The notes under the pieces: generated by a model
Seen by the model: only the letters and a program-made list of their open reading frames with translations
Database searches by the model: none
What the model was told of the DNA's origin: nothing
Made by a program: the position numbers and the translations under genes
Assembly (NCBI RefSeq): GCF_000188695.1
Contig: NW_004754928.1
Span: forward strand, 674,076 to 700,508
Length of the DNA: 26,433 nt
Reading direction: 5' to 3'
Origin: Salpingoeca rosetta
Taxonomy: Eukaryota > Opisthokonta > Choanoflagellata > Craspedida > Salpingoecidae
Shown: one piece after another, positions 1 through 9,060 of the stretch
How the letters are laid out: every line of letters starts with the position of its first letter
Numbering within the stretch: the first letter of the stretch is position 1

Positions 1-139
1 TGTAGCAGTGTGGTGTTGGGGTGTTGGGGGTGGAGATATGGTGTTGTGGTGCGTGCATGCACTGTTTTGGTGTTGACAAACGTAATCGCACCTGCCCCAA
101 CACTCACACCAACCATCCAACGTGCGCAATGTGGTGCAG

Positions 140-502
140 TCACTACTTCAAGGAGGTGAATCTGCGCATTCAAGTCGCGGAGATGGTGAGCTGTGGTGGT
201 TCGGTGAAGCAGCACTGTTGATGGTGCTTTGTCCACTTTGATGTTTGTGGCGTACTGTTCTGCTTCATTCCTCCCCCACCTCACTTACACTTCCTCCATC
301 ATCTCCTTCCTCTCCTTCTCCCTCCTTTATTCTTCCCACCAGGTGACTGGCGTTGACCTTGTGCAATCGCAGCTGATGCTTGCTGGCGGCGCGACGCTGT
401 AAGATGATTGAGTTCGAACAGGACGCAATTGCCACCTGCGGATTCAGCATCCAGGTGCGCATCACCACGAAGGACCCGCTCAACGACTTTGCCCCCGATA
501 CA
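140..502 (+). pseudogene. Biotin carboxylase domain fragment (acyl-CoA/pyruvate/urea carboxylase type), two exons
   Basis: Exon 140-185 reads HYFKEVNLRIQVAEM, close to the biotin carboxylase active-site stretch EVNxRxQVEH. A donor (gtgag at 186) and an acceptor (ccaccag ending at 342) join it in phase 0 to VTGVDLVQSQLMLAGGATL from 343, the conserved helix that follows this site in ATP-dependent carboxylases. One frame change near 400 then leads to QDAIATCGFSIQVR and ITTKDPLNDFAPDTG, the C-terminal subdomain of the ATP-grasp fold. The family carboxylates biotin with ATP and bicarbonate. Oddities: the usual EHxVT between QV and EM(V/I)TG is replaced by a single Ala, so the conserved Glu-His is lost; the exon-2 frame is broken by a TAA; and no biotinyl or carboxyltransferase domain follows. 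The 5' part of the gene would lie before the window. It may be a decayed gene or a badly sequenced real one. The specific enzyme cannot be told. Confidence 0.6.
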
Positions 503-1406
503 GGTGCACATGCGCTTGCGTGCGTGTGTTGGATTGAAGGATGGGAGAGAGAGCGGATTTAGAGAAGCTCATGTTTCCTCTTGGAACGCGGGCACCAGTG
601 GCCGGTGTAAAGTCCAAAAGGCACGATTCTTCTCCTTCTCAACACTTCTTACCCCTCGTAACCCATCATCACCCACGACCATGCGCAGCGGAACGAGCCA
701 TTCACCCAGCCGCGAACTGGAGCCATACACAACAGCAGCACCACCACCGGCACATGGCGACGAGAAGGATGAGGGAGAGGTTGATGAGGCGGCACTTGGG
801 CCGTTTGACGTGCTTGTGCACCACACGGGCATGCTTGAGCTGGTGCGCGCGCTCCTTGGGAAGCAGCAGGGCGTCATCAGCATCACACCACTGGACGAGC
901 ATCAGGGGCAGGTTGCCCGCGTCAGGTGAGCTGCTGCTGACTGGTTGGAGGTGTGCGGTAATGTTGGGGGATTGTAACCGGTTGAGGAGGTGTTCGTTGC
1001 ATGCGAGGATCATGATGGGAATGACGACATGTGGTGGCGGGTAATGGCGCGAGGATGCGGCAGTCAAGTACTCATCATGTTTGTGTGCAGTTCCTCTCTT
1101 CATCCCGCACCGATACACCCTCAACTCACTCAAACACACACACACACACATGTGCAGTTGCGCGACGCGTGACGTTGGCGAGCGCGTCCTGAGGGAGGTG
1201 ACGAACTTCCCTATTGGGCAGGTGCAGCTGACGGCCCGCCGCGATCCGGACTGCCCCGCTTGGACGGCGGACGAGCTGTGGTCCGTGTGGGTTGAGCCCG
1301 TGTCCGAGGGTATTGAAGAGGTGCTGCCCTCGCTCGCCAAAGCAAACGGCGGCTTTCACTCACACACGTACAAGCCGCACGGTAACCGCGTCAGGGGCAC
1401 ATTCAG

Positions 1407-1413
1407 GTCGGCG

Positions 1414-1487
<74 letters not shown>

Positions 1488-1650
1488 GTGTGTGCGTGTG
1501 CATGCGTGTATGTGCGTTGTGTGTATACGTACGTGCACAGATGCTCCTGCAACTCCATTCTGCAACTTAATTCTGCGTAAGCACGCGTGTCCTTCCCTCA
1601 ACCACGTCCTCAACCAACCAACCAAACCAACCCCCCCCCCCTTGCAACAG
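1407..1650 (+). other. Intron with (TG)n tract, PARP14-like locus
   Basis: The donor is gtcggc at 1407 and the acceptor cccccttgcaacag ends at 1650. The split codon AG|G restores Arg between GTF and FVS, so the reading continues across the junction. A run of TG dinucleotides starts eight bases inside the intron and fills 1415-1482. Confidence 0.75.
1415..1482 (+). repeat. (TG)n microsatellite
   Basis: About 34 uninterrupted TG units in the intron of the PARP14-like locus, directly after the donor; imperfect TG continues to about 1530. Confidence 0.95.
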
Positions 1651-1877
1651 GTTTGTGTCACGGGAAAGCGCCGAGCTGATGGTCCGCCTGTACGACCAGC
1701 GAGAGGTGCTGGGCACGAAGCTCAACGTGTTCCCAGACCCAAAGGCAAAGAACTGAAAGAGCAAAGGGCAAGGACTCCACATCCTCCTCCCCTGCCTCGC
1801 CAACATCCATCACGCCGACGCCTGTTGCGGCCAGGCAAAGTGCATCACATTCTGCCTGAGCGAGGCAGCCAGGCAGC

Positions 1878-2383
1878 GTGACGTCAAAAGGCCTGACTGC
1901 CGCCATGCCCTGGCCCACCGACACGTACCGCAGCGTGCAGGCGACGCTGGAGCGCGCAGGCGTCAACGTCCAGTCGCTGCAAGTCTTCCCGGACCTGTGC
2001 TCTGCAAGCGTTGACGTGGTTGCCGACAGCGAGGAGACGTTCCGAAGCTTGCTGCCACTGCCCATTGACACGGCGGCGAGCGCCTGTCGTCTGGAGGCGC
2101 GCCACGCACCGCTGCACCGCATTGTCGTCACGTGCACCTTGCACAGCAAGCCCACCTCGGGCCGCGACATTGTGCAGGCGGTTGAGATGAACTTTGGTGG
2201 CAAGGCGAAGCTTGTGCCCATCCCACAGTCCCTCAAGGACACGCTGTCCCGCATCCATCCGTTTGCCAGCACACGCATAACTGAACAAGAACAAGAACAA
2301 GGAGCACAGCAGCAGGATGGTGGAGGTGGCAGTGAGGCACATGATGTTATTGCCAAGCCCACGGCTGTGCACGACCCTCATTA
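1878..2383 (+). other. Open coding stretch of PARP14-like locus, unknown domain
   Basis: A 168-codon open frame with the feel of real coding sequence: TYRSVQATLERAGVNVQSLQ, then a second alpha-beta unit with LHRIVVTCTLHSKPTSGRDI followed by VQAVEMNFGGKAKLVPIP. Two similar alpha/beta modules in a row would suit the KH- or RRM-like repeats between the N terminus and the macro domains of PARP14, but I cannot name the fold from sequence alone. It ends in a Gln/Gly-rich low-complexity linker (EQEQEQGAQQQDGGGGS). No start codon belongs here; it is an internal part reached by a frame change from the upstream exon. After it the frame shifts again into FVLETTDTRAAHACVRRMQF at about 2460. Confidence 0.4.
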
Positions 2384-2640
2384 GTACTAGAAAGACGGCG
2401 ATGGTGACAGCAAAAGCAGCAAGAGCAGCGGCGCGTCCTCTGAGACCACACTGCAGCGCGTGTTTGTGCTGGAGACAACGGACACGCGTGCGGCGCATGC
2501 GTGTGTGCGCAGGATGCAGTTTGCCACCTCTGTCTCCTGTGCTACCCGAACGACGTGCACGTGGCAGTGCTCGACCCCAAGCTGGGCGGCCTCCTGTCGG
2601 ACCTCGTCGACGCATTCAACAAGGGCAGCGTGGCCAAGGA

Positions 2641-4060
2641 CCTTGATGTGCTGGCGGCTGTAACCATGGGCAACCGCATCTGCTTCACGGGCAGCACTGC
2701 CGTGCCGGTGTGGTCGCAGGCCAAGCTGCTTGCAGGCTTCCTCGCGCCCGCCTTCCACTCGTTTGCCCGCAGCGACCGCGTGCTGGGCGACGACAAGATC
2801 ATGGAGCACGTACTGAACGACTACGGCCTCAAGCTCGGGCGCTACCCGACGCCTGGCCTGCTGCCCTACGCAGGCACGGCACACGGGGCCGTGCGGGATG
2901 TGTGGAGTTTGAGCGGCTGCCGCCCGTCACCGACACCCCGTCCATCGCATCGCCCGTGGCACCCCAGCAGGCGCTTATACACACGTGCGACCTGGACGGC
3001 GGGGCGCCATGCTGCTGGAGTACTCGCTGTACTACTACCTGGACCAGGACAGGGAGCGCGGGCTCAGCTACATCAACAGCACCATCGGTGCCAACATTAA
3101 GTCGCAGACGACGATCAGCGTCACGGGCATGCAATACCGCTTCCTGGACTCGCAGCTGCTTGAGCTGGCTCGCAAGTTCCGCGTGTATGTGCGCAAGCCC
3201 AGCGCGGAGGACAGGGACGCGTGCGCCTCGAGCGTGCCCGTGACCGTGGAGGGCATGCAGCGGCAGCTGACGGCATTTAACAACGCGGTGTGGGACACGC
3301 TCAAGGAGTACCTGTGCCACGTGCTCGGGCTGCCGGTCATTGACACGTCGCACGTGCCGGAGATGTCCGAGGCGGACGTCACCTTCCTGAAGCGCAAGCT
3401 GTTCAATTACCTGACCAAGGCCAGCCGCACGCTGTGCCGCAGCAAGGACAGCGTGGTGAGCTATGTTGCGCCACAGGACGTGATTGGCACGCCCTCTGAG
3501 CGCAACGTGTGGATGGCTGGCCGCCGAGATCTAATGCAAACGGTCATCCCAACGATGGAGTCGACGTTCCGCACCATTGCCCACATCCGGCCCACGCGCC
3601 ACGTGTGCCAGGTGCCCATGTCCGTGACCAAGGAGCTGAAGCGTCTGCGCAAGAAGGCGTTGGTGCTGATGCCAGTTATACCGCAAGCACGGGCGCTCCT
3701 TCGGCAACTGCAAATGCTTCTGCTGCCACTGCTGCTGGCGACGATGGTGTTGGCTTGAGTGAGCAAGCCGCGCACACAGGAATGGGATCACAACAGCGAG
3801 CGCAGGGCGTGTATGACTCTGGCAGGGGCGACAGCCTGTCGATCTCGGTACCCACGCAGTGCTCGAAGGACTGCGCAAGGAGATGGCGGCGGCGTCGGAG
3901 GTGCTGCTGCCGACCACGTGCGAGAGGCTGTTCCCGGCCAAGGTGAAGCAGGCCGTGTGGGAGGTGGAGCTGTACCAGTACCACGCCATCGGCGAGTCGC
4001 TGCCCGCGGTGCAGCTGCATGCGAAGCTGAATAATACGACAGCGGCAGCGTGCCAAGGAC
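2641..4060 (+). repeat. Tandem duplication unit A (about 1.42 kb) inside the PARP14-like locus
   Basis: This stretch is repeated at 4061 and onward with an offset of 1420 bases. It encodes LDVLAAVTMGNRICFTGSTA, SFARSDRVLGDDKIMEHVLN, then after frame changes near 2900 and 3000 the stretch MLLEYSLYYYLDQDRERGLS and a long helical region to about 3655, an Ala/Ser/Thr linker, and LRKEMAAASEVLLPTTCERLF. Bases 2641-3328 are identical to 4061-4748 apart from one mismatch that I see (2673 versus 4093), whereas 3329-4030 differs from its partner by many substitutions and short indels. The unit ends at 4030-4060, where the start of the macro-domain region is fused to the middle of the upstream domain. 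Domain identity unknown. Confidence 0.85.
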
Positions 4061-5500
4061 CCTTGATGTGCTGGCGGCTGTAACCATGGGCACCCGCATC
4101 TGCTTCACGGGCAGCACTGCCGTGCCGGTGTGGTCGCAGGCCAAGCTGCTTGCAGGCTTCCTCGCGCCCGCCTTCCACTCGTTTGCCCGCAGCGACCGCG
4201 TGCTGGGCGACGACAAGATCATGGAGCACGTACTGAACGACTACGGCCTCAAGCTCGGGCGCTACCCGACGCCTGGCCTGCTGCCCTACGCAGGCACGGC
4301 ACACGGGGCCGTGCGGGATGTGTGGAGTTTGAGCGGCTGCCGCCCGTCACCGACACCCCGTCCATCGCATCGCCCGTGGCACCCCAGCAGGCGCTTATAC
4401 ACACGTGCGACCTGGACGGCGGGGCGCCATGCTGCTGGAGTACTCGCTGTACTACTACCTGGACCAGGACAGGGAGCGCGGGCTCAGCTACATCAACAGC
4501 ACCATCGGTGCCAACATTAAGTCGCAGACGACGATCAGCGTCACGGGCATGCAATACCGCTTCCTGGACTCGCAGCTGCTTGAGCTGGCTCGCAAGTTCC
4601 GCGTGTATGTGCGCAAGCCCAGCGCGGAGGACAGGGACGCGTGCGCCTCGAGCGTGCCCGTGACCGTGGAGGGCATGCAGCGGCAGCTGACGGCATTTAA
4701 CAACGCGGTGTGGGACACGCTCAAGGAGTACCTGTGCCACGTGCTCGGCTTGGCCGGTCATTGACATGTCACACGTACTGGAGATGACCGAGTCGGACGT
4801 CACCTTCCTGAAGCGCAAGCTGTTCAACTACCTGACCAAGACCAGCCGCACGCTATGCCGCAGCAAGGACGGGATGGTGAGCTATGTTGCGCCGCAGGAC
4901 GTGATTGGCTGGCACGCCCTCTGAGCGCAACGTGTGGATGGATGGTGGCTGGCCGGCGCGATGTAATGCAGACGGTCATCCCGACGACGGAGTCGACGTT
5001 CCACACCATCGCCCACATCCAGCCCACGCGCTGCGTGTGCCGGGTGCTGGTGTCCGTGACCAAGGAACTGGTTGCTGGACAGCAAGCTGAAGCGGCTGCG
5101 CAAGAAGGCGTTGGTGCTGATGCCGGTTATACCGCAAGCACGGGCGCTGCTTCGGCAACTGCAAATGCTTCTGCTGCCACTGCTTCTTCTGCTTCTTCTG
5201 CTGCCGGCGGCGATGGGGTTGGCTTGAGTGAGCGGACCGCGCACACAGGAGTGACATCACAACAGCGAGCGCAGGGCACGTACGACTCTGGCAGGGGCGA
5301 CAGCCCGTCGACCTCAGTGCCCACGCAGTGCTTGAAGGACCGCGCAAGGCCATGGCGGCGGCGTCAGAGGTGGTGCTGCTGACCACGTGCAAGAGGCTGT
5401 TCCCGGCCAAGGTGAAGCAGGCCGTGTGGGAGGTGGAGCCATACCAGTACCACACCATCAGCGAGACGCTGCCCGCTGTGCAGCTGCACGCGGAGATTCG
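4061..5500 (+). repeat. Tandem duplication unit B inside the PARP14-like locus
   Basis: Second copy of the 1.42-kb unit. The left half (4061-4748) is practically identical to unit A, including both frame changes (near 4320 and 4420). The right half (4749-5500) is diverged: for example it has an extra GG before the shared TCATTGAC, an added TGG near 4910 and a longer Ala/Ser-rich linker (about 5130-5220). Unlike unit A, it runs on without a break into the macro domain (VQLHAEIREGSINNDRD), so this copy keeps the ancestral junction to the downstream part of the gene. Confidence 0.85.
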
Positions 5501-5960
5501 CGAGGGAAGCATCAACAACGACCGCGACATGAACGCCGAGAGGAGCGGCCCCCTTGCGGTACAACGAGGCGCGCGTGCCCACGTCCGGTGCGCTGGCCCT
5601 CTCGTCCAACATTGAGCACGTGCTGCATATGGTTGCGCCAAACTTTGCACCCGAGTTTGGCAACACGGTGACGCAGACGGCTGCGGACCTGACGACGGCG
5701 TACCGCGCGCTGCTGACGACGACGCGGGACAACAACATTCGCTCGCTCGCCACGTGCGCGCTCGGCTGCGGCGCTTTCCGCTGCTCCCCATACGCGTCTG
5801 CATGCGCGCGCTGTTTGAGGTGATTGACGAGGTGGACCGCGACGGCACGTTCGTTCTTCGACACCATCCGCGTGACCATCATCACCAAGGACGTGAGCAT
5901 GCTGTCGGCGTTTAAGCAGCTGTTTGAGAAGTACCATGGCGAGAAGGTGGGCAGCGGGCT
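5470..5960 (+). other. Macro domain (ADP-ribose-binding fold), frame broken
   Basis: Read across frames, the segment gives an N-terminal strand and loop (LPAVQLHAEIREGSINN), then TSGALALSSNIEHVLHMVAP matching the macro-domain 'tG.A..t.g..L....iiHaVgP' strand, AADLTTAYRALLTTTRDNNI as the helix, and IRSLATCALGCGAFP as the conserved 'Sia.PaiG.G.fg.P' loop. It continues with MRALFEVIDEVDRDGT and FFDTIRVTIITKDVSMLSAF as the last helix and strand. Macro domains bind ADP-ribose and some remove it from proteins. The frame changes twice (about 5780 and 5852), so no uninterrupted domain can be translated from this sequence. Assignment rests on pattern and on the WWE and PARP neighbours. Confidence 0.6.
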
Positions 5961-6027
5961 GTATGAAGAGGACCTGCAGCGCAGCGCCCTTGATGCGCCG
6001 GCCGATGAGACGCCAGCTGACCCCATC

Positions 6028-6690
6028 CAAAGTGGCTGTACACGGGGCCAACGTACACGGAGCCGCCCTCCAAGGCGGAGCTGGACAACAAGGCGGCGTG
6101 GAACGGGTTTACGCACGACGCGACGCTGCTGATTGAAAACGCCTTCAACAAGCACTGGGCTGCCATCGCTGCCAAGCGCAAGCGCAGTAATGCTGACAAC
6201 GATGATGATGATGATGGCAATGGTGGTGGTGATGGTGATGATGATGATGTTGGCAATGGTGAGAGTGATGATGGCAGTGATGGCCAGAGCGGCAGCATCG
6301 GTCAGCACAAAGGTGTCGCTGCTGGCGGCGTTGCTGTGGAGCATGCGCGTGAGATGCCCAAGGAGATGACAAAGCCGTGCGGGCGCTTCCCCGACAAGTA
6401 CCTGCACAAGGAGCACTCCAAAATGAGTGAGGAAGAGGACGCCCACGCGGTCGCCCATGCCCGTGCAACCGCGGCTGCGGAGGATGAGCGCAACATGCGC
6501 CGGACGGTTGATCCAGATGTCCTGCAGTGGTGGCTGGAATACAAGAACCGCAAGGCGTGGAAGTCGGCAAGCTTCTTCAAGTTCAAGATCCAGTACACGA
6601 CCAACACCCCCGGCAAGCTGGTTGACCGCTACTTCACGGTGGCCTTCCAGGACCACTGGGTGTACGTGAGTTGAGCACGTGGGCATGCAC
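6028..6690 (+). other. WWE-like segments upstream of the PARP domain
   Basis: KWLYTGPTYTEPPSKAELDN, AAWNGFTHDATLLIENAFNK matches the WWE pattern of two Trp followed by an 'IE.Af' helix (6030-6155). An Asp/Gly-rich linker coded by GAT/GGT repeats follows (6203-6262). A second part, VDPDVLQWWLEYKNRKAW and DRYFTVAFQDHW (about 6505-6660), resembles the Trp-rich strands and the final 'Y.vdF..m.Q' strand of the same family, and leads into VRRVVDEQ (6719). WWE domains bind iso-ADP-ribose or act in protein contact and usually precede PARP catalytic domains in PARP11-14, which fits. A TGA at 6672 breaks the frame. One split domain or two domains cannot be decided. Confidence 0.5.
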
Positions 6691-6788
6691 GTGAACGACC
6701 TACGCCTGAGAGTGAGCGCGTGCGGCGGGTGGTGGACGAGCAGCGGTCGAAGCTGGAGCCACAAGCCCTCTTTGAGTTTCCTGACGGC

Positions 6789-7941
6789 TGGCACATGCGC
6801 GGGGGCCAGTTGCTTGTTGACGTGACCAGCGAGGACGAGCTGGGCCACGTGCGTGCGCCCCCTGTTGGAGCCGCTTCGCCCACGAAACCTGCGCGTGCAG
6901 CGTGTGCAGAACGTGCCGCTGTTCAAGCGGTACTTGGAGAGCGTGCACCGCGTGTACTGGCGCCCGCGCCACCAAGCCTGTCCAACGACATTGCGCCGCT
7001 CTCTGGCAACGACAACGACGACTGCAACGTGCTTGTGCAACGTCTGCTGCACGTCATCTGCAGGAGCGAGCTTGGCCTGACCATCAACTACGCCAGCGCG
7101 GAGGGCTACTTTGTCTCGGGCCTGTACTTCAGCCGCGACCCGTCGTTTGCTGTCAAGTGTGGCCACCACAAGGGCAGCGCAACAGACAAGAACGACACCG
7201 CCAGCGAGCGGCGCGTGTTGCTGCTGCTGGCCCGCGCGCGTATGTCGATGTATCGACGCCCCAGCCGAGTGACATTGCTGTTGCTGCTGCTGATCATGAT
7301 GTCGCTGCAACTGCTGTTTCTGCTGCTGCTGCTCGCCATGTTGCTGACGAAGGAGAAGGAAGCGGTCGAGCTGCCGCTGGTGAAGGGACCTCGGGTGGTG
7401 CTGAGAGTCCTGGTGGACGCATGACTGCTTTTGCTGCTGCTGGGAGCGTGTTATACGATGTCGTTTGCGGTTTCGACGGCGATACGGAGATGTTTGTCAT
7501 CTACGACAACGGCATGTGCTACCCAGAGTACATCATCTCCTTTGACGATGATGCTGTTGATGTGCAGGGGGAAGTGGACGGGGACGAATCAGAGGATGCG
7601 GAAGAAGAAGTAGTCGCGCCAGTTGTCGGGGAAGGGGAGAGACGATGACCGTGGAAATGACCCTACTGCGAACGTGGCAGATGCTGGAGCGAGGGGCATG
7701 CGACTCACGACTGGGGATGAGGATGGTGGTGATGGTGATGGTGATGGTGACGGTGATGGTCCGCCACGTGAAGATGGCGATCAATCACAACGACCTTCAC
7801 CACCCCAAAAACAATGTTCCCGGTGATGGTGCTGTTGCTGAGAATAACGGCTACGGGGCGTACGGAATCAGAGGTAGCCCCCACCCCAACAACAGCCCCA
7901 ACATTAACAACAACAACCACAACATTCTTGGCAATGCCAGC
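6789..7941 (+). repeat. PARP catalytic module, copy 1 (unit C)
   Basis: The module starts WHMRGGQLLVDVTSEDELGH, then in another frame LRVQRVQNVPLFKRYLESVH, the helix that opens macro-PARP catalytic domains ('RIQN..L...Y'). Next come RLLHVICRSELGL, YASAEGYFVSGLYFSRDPSF (the 'FG.GiYFA.d.s' donor-loop region with the NAD-contacting Tyr) and finally VLYDVVCGFDGDTEMFVIYD, NGMCYPEYIISFD (the 'yDSv.....p.lfVvf...qaYPeYlI.f' end). At the PARP1 Glu988 position the residue is Met (EMFVIYD against NEYIVYD), which predicts mono-ADP-ribosylation rather than chain growth if active. Frame changes near 6860, 6960 and 7220 break this copy. A Gly/Asp/Asn-rich tail follows the domain, readable only by changing frame. 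Confidence 0.7.
7723..7760 (+). repeat. GATGGT hexamer tract, repeated at 8839-8876
   Basis: Codes a GDGDGD linker in one frame behind the PARP domain. The second copy is part of the identical 477-base block. Confidence 0.8.
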
Positions 7942-9057
7942 TGGGACATGCGCGAGGCCCAGTTGCTTGTTGATGTGACCAACGAAGACGAGCCGAGCCG
8001 CTTGCGTGCGCGCCCTCTGGGAGCCGCTTCGCCCCCGAAACCTGCGCGTGCAGCGTGCGCACAACGCACCGCCGTTCAAGCGGTACTTGGAGAGCGTGCA
8101 CCACGAGTACTGAAGGCCCGCGCCACCAAACCTGTCCAACGTCATTGCGCCGCTCTCTGGCGACGACTACAACGTGTTTGTGCATCGCCTGCTGCACGTC
8201 ATCTGCAAGAGCGAGCTTGGCCTGACCATCAACGACGCCAGCGCGGAGGGCTACTTTGGCTCGGGCCTGTACTTCAGCCGCGACCTGTCGTTTGCTGTCA
8301 AGTATGGCCACCACGAGGGCAGCGCAGCAGACAAGAACGACACCACCAGCGAGCGGCGCGTGTATGTCGATGTGTCGACGCCCCAGTCGAATGTAGTTGC
8401 TGATCATGGTGCTGATGATGATGTCGTTGCAACTGCTGTTGCTGCTGCTCGCCATGGTGGTGACGAAGGAGAAGGAAGTGGCCGAGTTGCTGCTGGTGAA
8501 GGGACCTCGGGTGGTGCTGAGGGTGCTGGTGGACGCACGACTGCTTCTGCTGTTGATGGGAGCGTGTTGTACGATTCCGTTTGCGGTTTCGACGGCGATA
8601 CGGAGATGTTTGTCATCTACGACAACGGCATGTGCTACCCAGAGTACATCATCTCCTTTGACGATGATGCTGTTGATGTGCAGGGGGAAGTGGACGGGGA
8701 CGAATCAGAGGATGCGGAAGAAGAAGTAGTCGCGCCAGTTGTCGGGGAAGGGGAGAGACGATGACCGTGGAAATGACCCTACTGCGAACGTGGCAGATGC
8801 TGGAGCGAGGGGCATGCGACTCACGACTGGGGATGAGGATGGTGGTGATGGTGATGGTGATGGTGACGGTGATGGTCCGCCACGTGAAGATGGCGATCAA
8901 TCACAACGACCTTCACCACCCCAAAAACAATGTTCCCGGTGATGGTGCTGTTGCTGAGAATAACGGCTACGGGGCGTACGGAATCAGAGGTAGCCCCCAC
9001 CCCAACAACAGCCCCAACATTAACAACAACAACCACAACATTCTTGGCAATGCCAGC
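7942..9057 (+). repeat. PARP catalytic module, copy 2 (unit D)
   Basis: Tandem copy of unit C (offset 1116 at its right end). The left part (7942-8580) is diverged; it reads WDMREAQLLVDVTNEDEPSR and LRVQRAHNAPPFKRYLESVH but then meets a TGA (about 8112). The catalytic core from about 8174 to the TGA at 8761-8763 is one open frame of 196 codons with GYFGSGLYFSRDLSFAVKYG and the same EMFVIYDNGMCYPEYIISF end. It is better preserved than copy 1: FGSG instead of FVSG, and Tyr instead of Cys in VKYGHH. The right 477 bases (8581-9057) are identical to 7465-7941. The final TAA (9058-9060) follows directly after the duplicated block. Confidence 0.7.
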
Positions 9058-9060
9058 TAA

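Larger units (their letters stand above)
681..1756 (+). other. N-terminal exons 1-3 of the PARP14-like locus, RRM-like end
   Basis: Exon 1 (681-925) starts MRSGTSHSPSRELEPY, has an acidic low-complexity stretch, then FDVLVHHTGMLELVRALLGK. It ends at cag|gtgag. Exon 2 (1158-1406) follows an acceptor tgtgcag and continues in the same phase: RDVGERVLREVTNFPIGQV and so on. Its donor (cag|gtcggc) is followed at once by a long (TG)n tract. Exon 3 begins after cttgcaacag at 1651 and completes GTFRFVSRESAELMVRLYDQ, which resembles the third strand (RNP1 position) and second helix of an RNA-recognition motif; RRMs occur at the N terminus of PARP14. A TGA at 1754-1756 ends the frame; a Ser/Thr/Pro-rich linker is readable in another frame (about 1770-1859). 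The phases are seen; the RRM assignment is inferred from pattern only. Confidence 0.55.
681..9060 (+). pseudogene. PARP14-like macro/WWE/mono-ADP-ribosyltransferase locus, frame-disrupted
   Basis: The order of recognisable pieces is RRM-like exons, unrecognised repeated region, macro domain, WWE-like segments and PARP catalytic domain, which is the order of the macro-PARP family (PARP14/15 type). Such proteins attach single ADP-ribose units to proteins and bind ADP-ribose through macro domains. The start is ATG 681 in the context accATGc; the stop is TAA 9058-9060. The first two introns (926-1157 and 1407-1650) splice in matching phase and give continuous protein, so the gene model is sound there. 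From about 1754 on, the coding frame has to change repeatedly to follow the homology (for example near 1754, 1857, 2520, 2900, 3000, 3660, 5800, 5852, 6950, 7220). Two internal tandem duplications enlarge the locus. I call it a pseudogene or poorly assembled gene; undetected short introns cannot explain all breaks. An AATAAA lies at 9817-9822, far downstream. Confidence 0.65.

Noticed and set aside
702..1340. 212-codon minus-strand open frame
   Set aside because: Overlaps plus-strand exons 1 and 2, whose splice phases fit; the translation includes CA-repeat peptide.
1081..1570. Open frames coding long Val-Cys or Thr-His runs, here and at the other GT tracts
   Set aside because: They are translations of (GT)n microsatellites inside introns, not protein genes.
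4976..5848. 290-codon open frame on the minus strand
   Set aside because: Antisense shadow of duplication unit B and the macro domain, with Ser/Arg-rich composition and no motif.
5364..7310. 648-codon open frame on the minus strand
   Set aside because: It lies antisense to the macro/WWE/PARP coding stretches and is rich in His, Arg and low-complexity runs. It is a by-product of GC-rich codon use and GAT/GGT repeats; the plus strand has recognisable domains.
2641..9057. Tandem units as transposons or LTRs
   Set aside because: The repeats are internal coding segments of one gene with breakpoints inside domains. No terminal repeats, target-site duplications or transposase motifs were seen.
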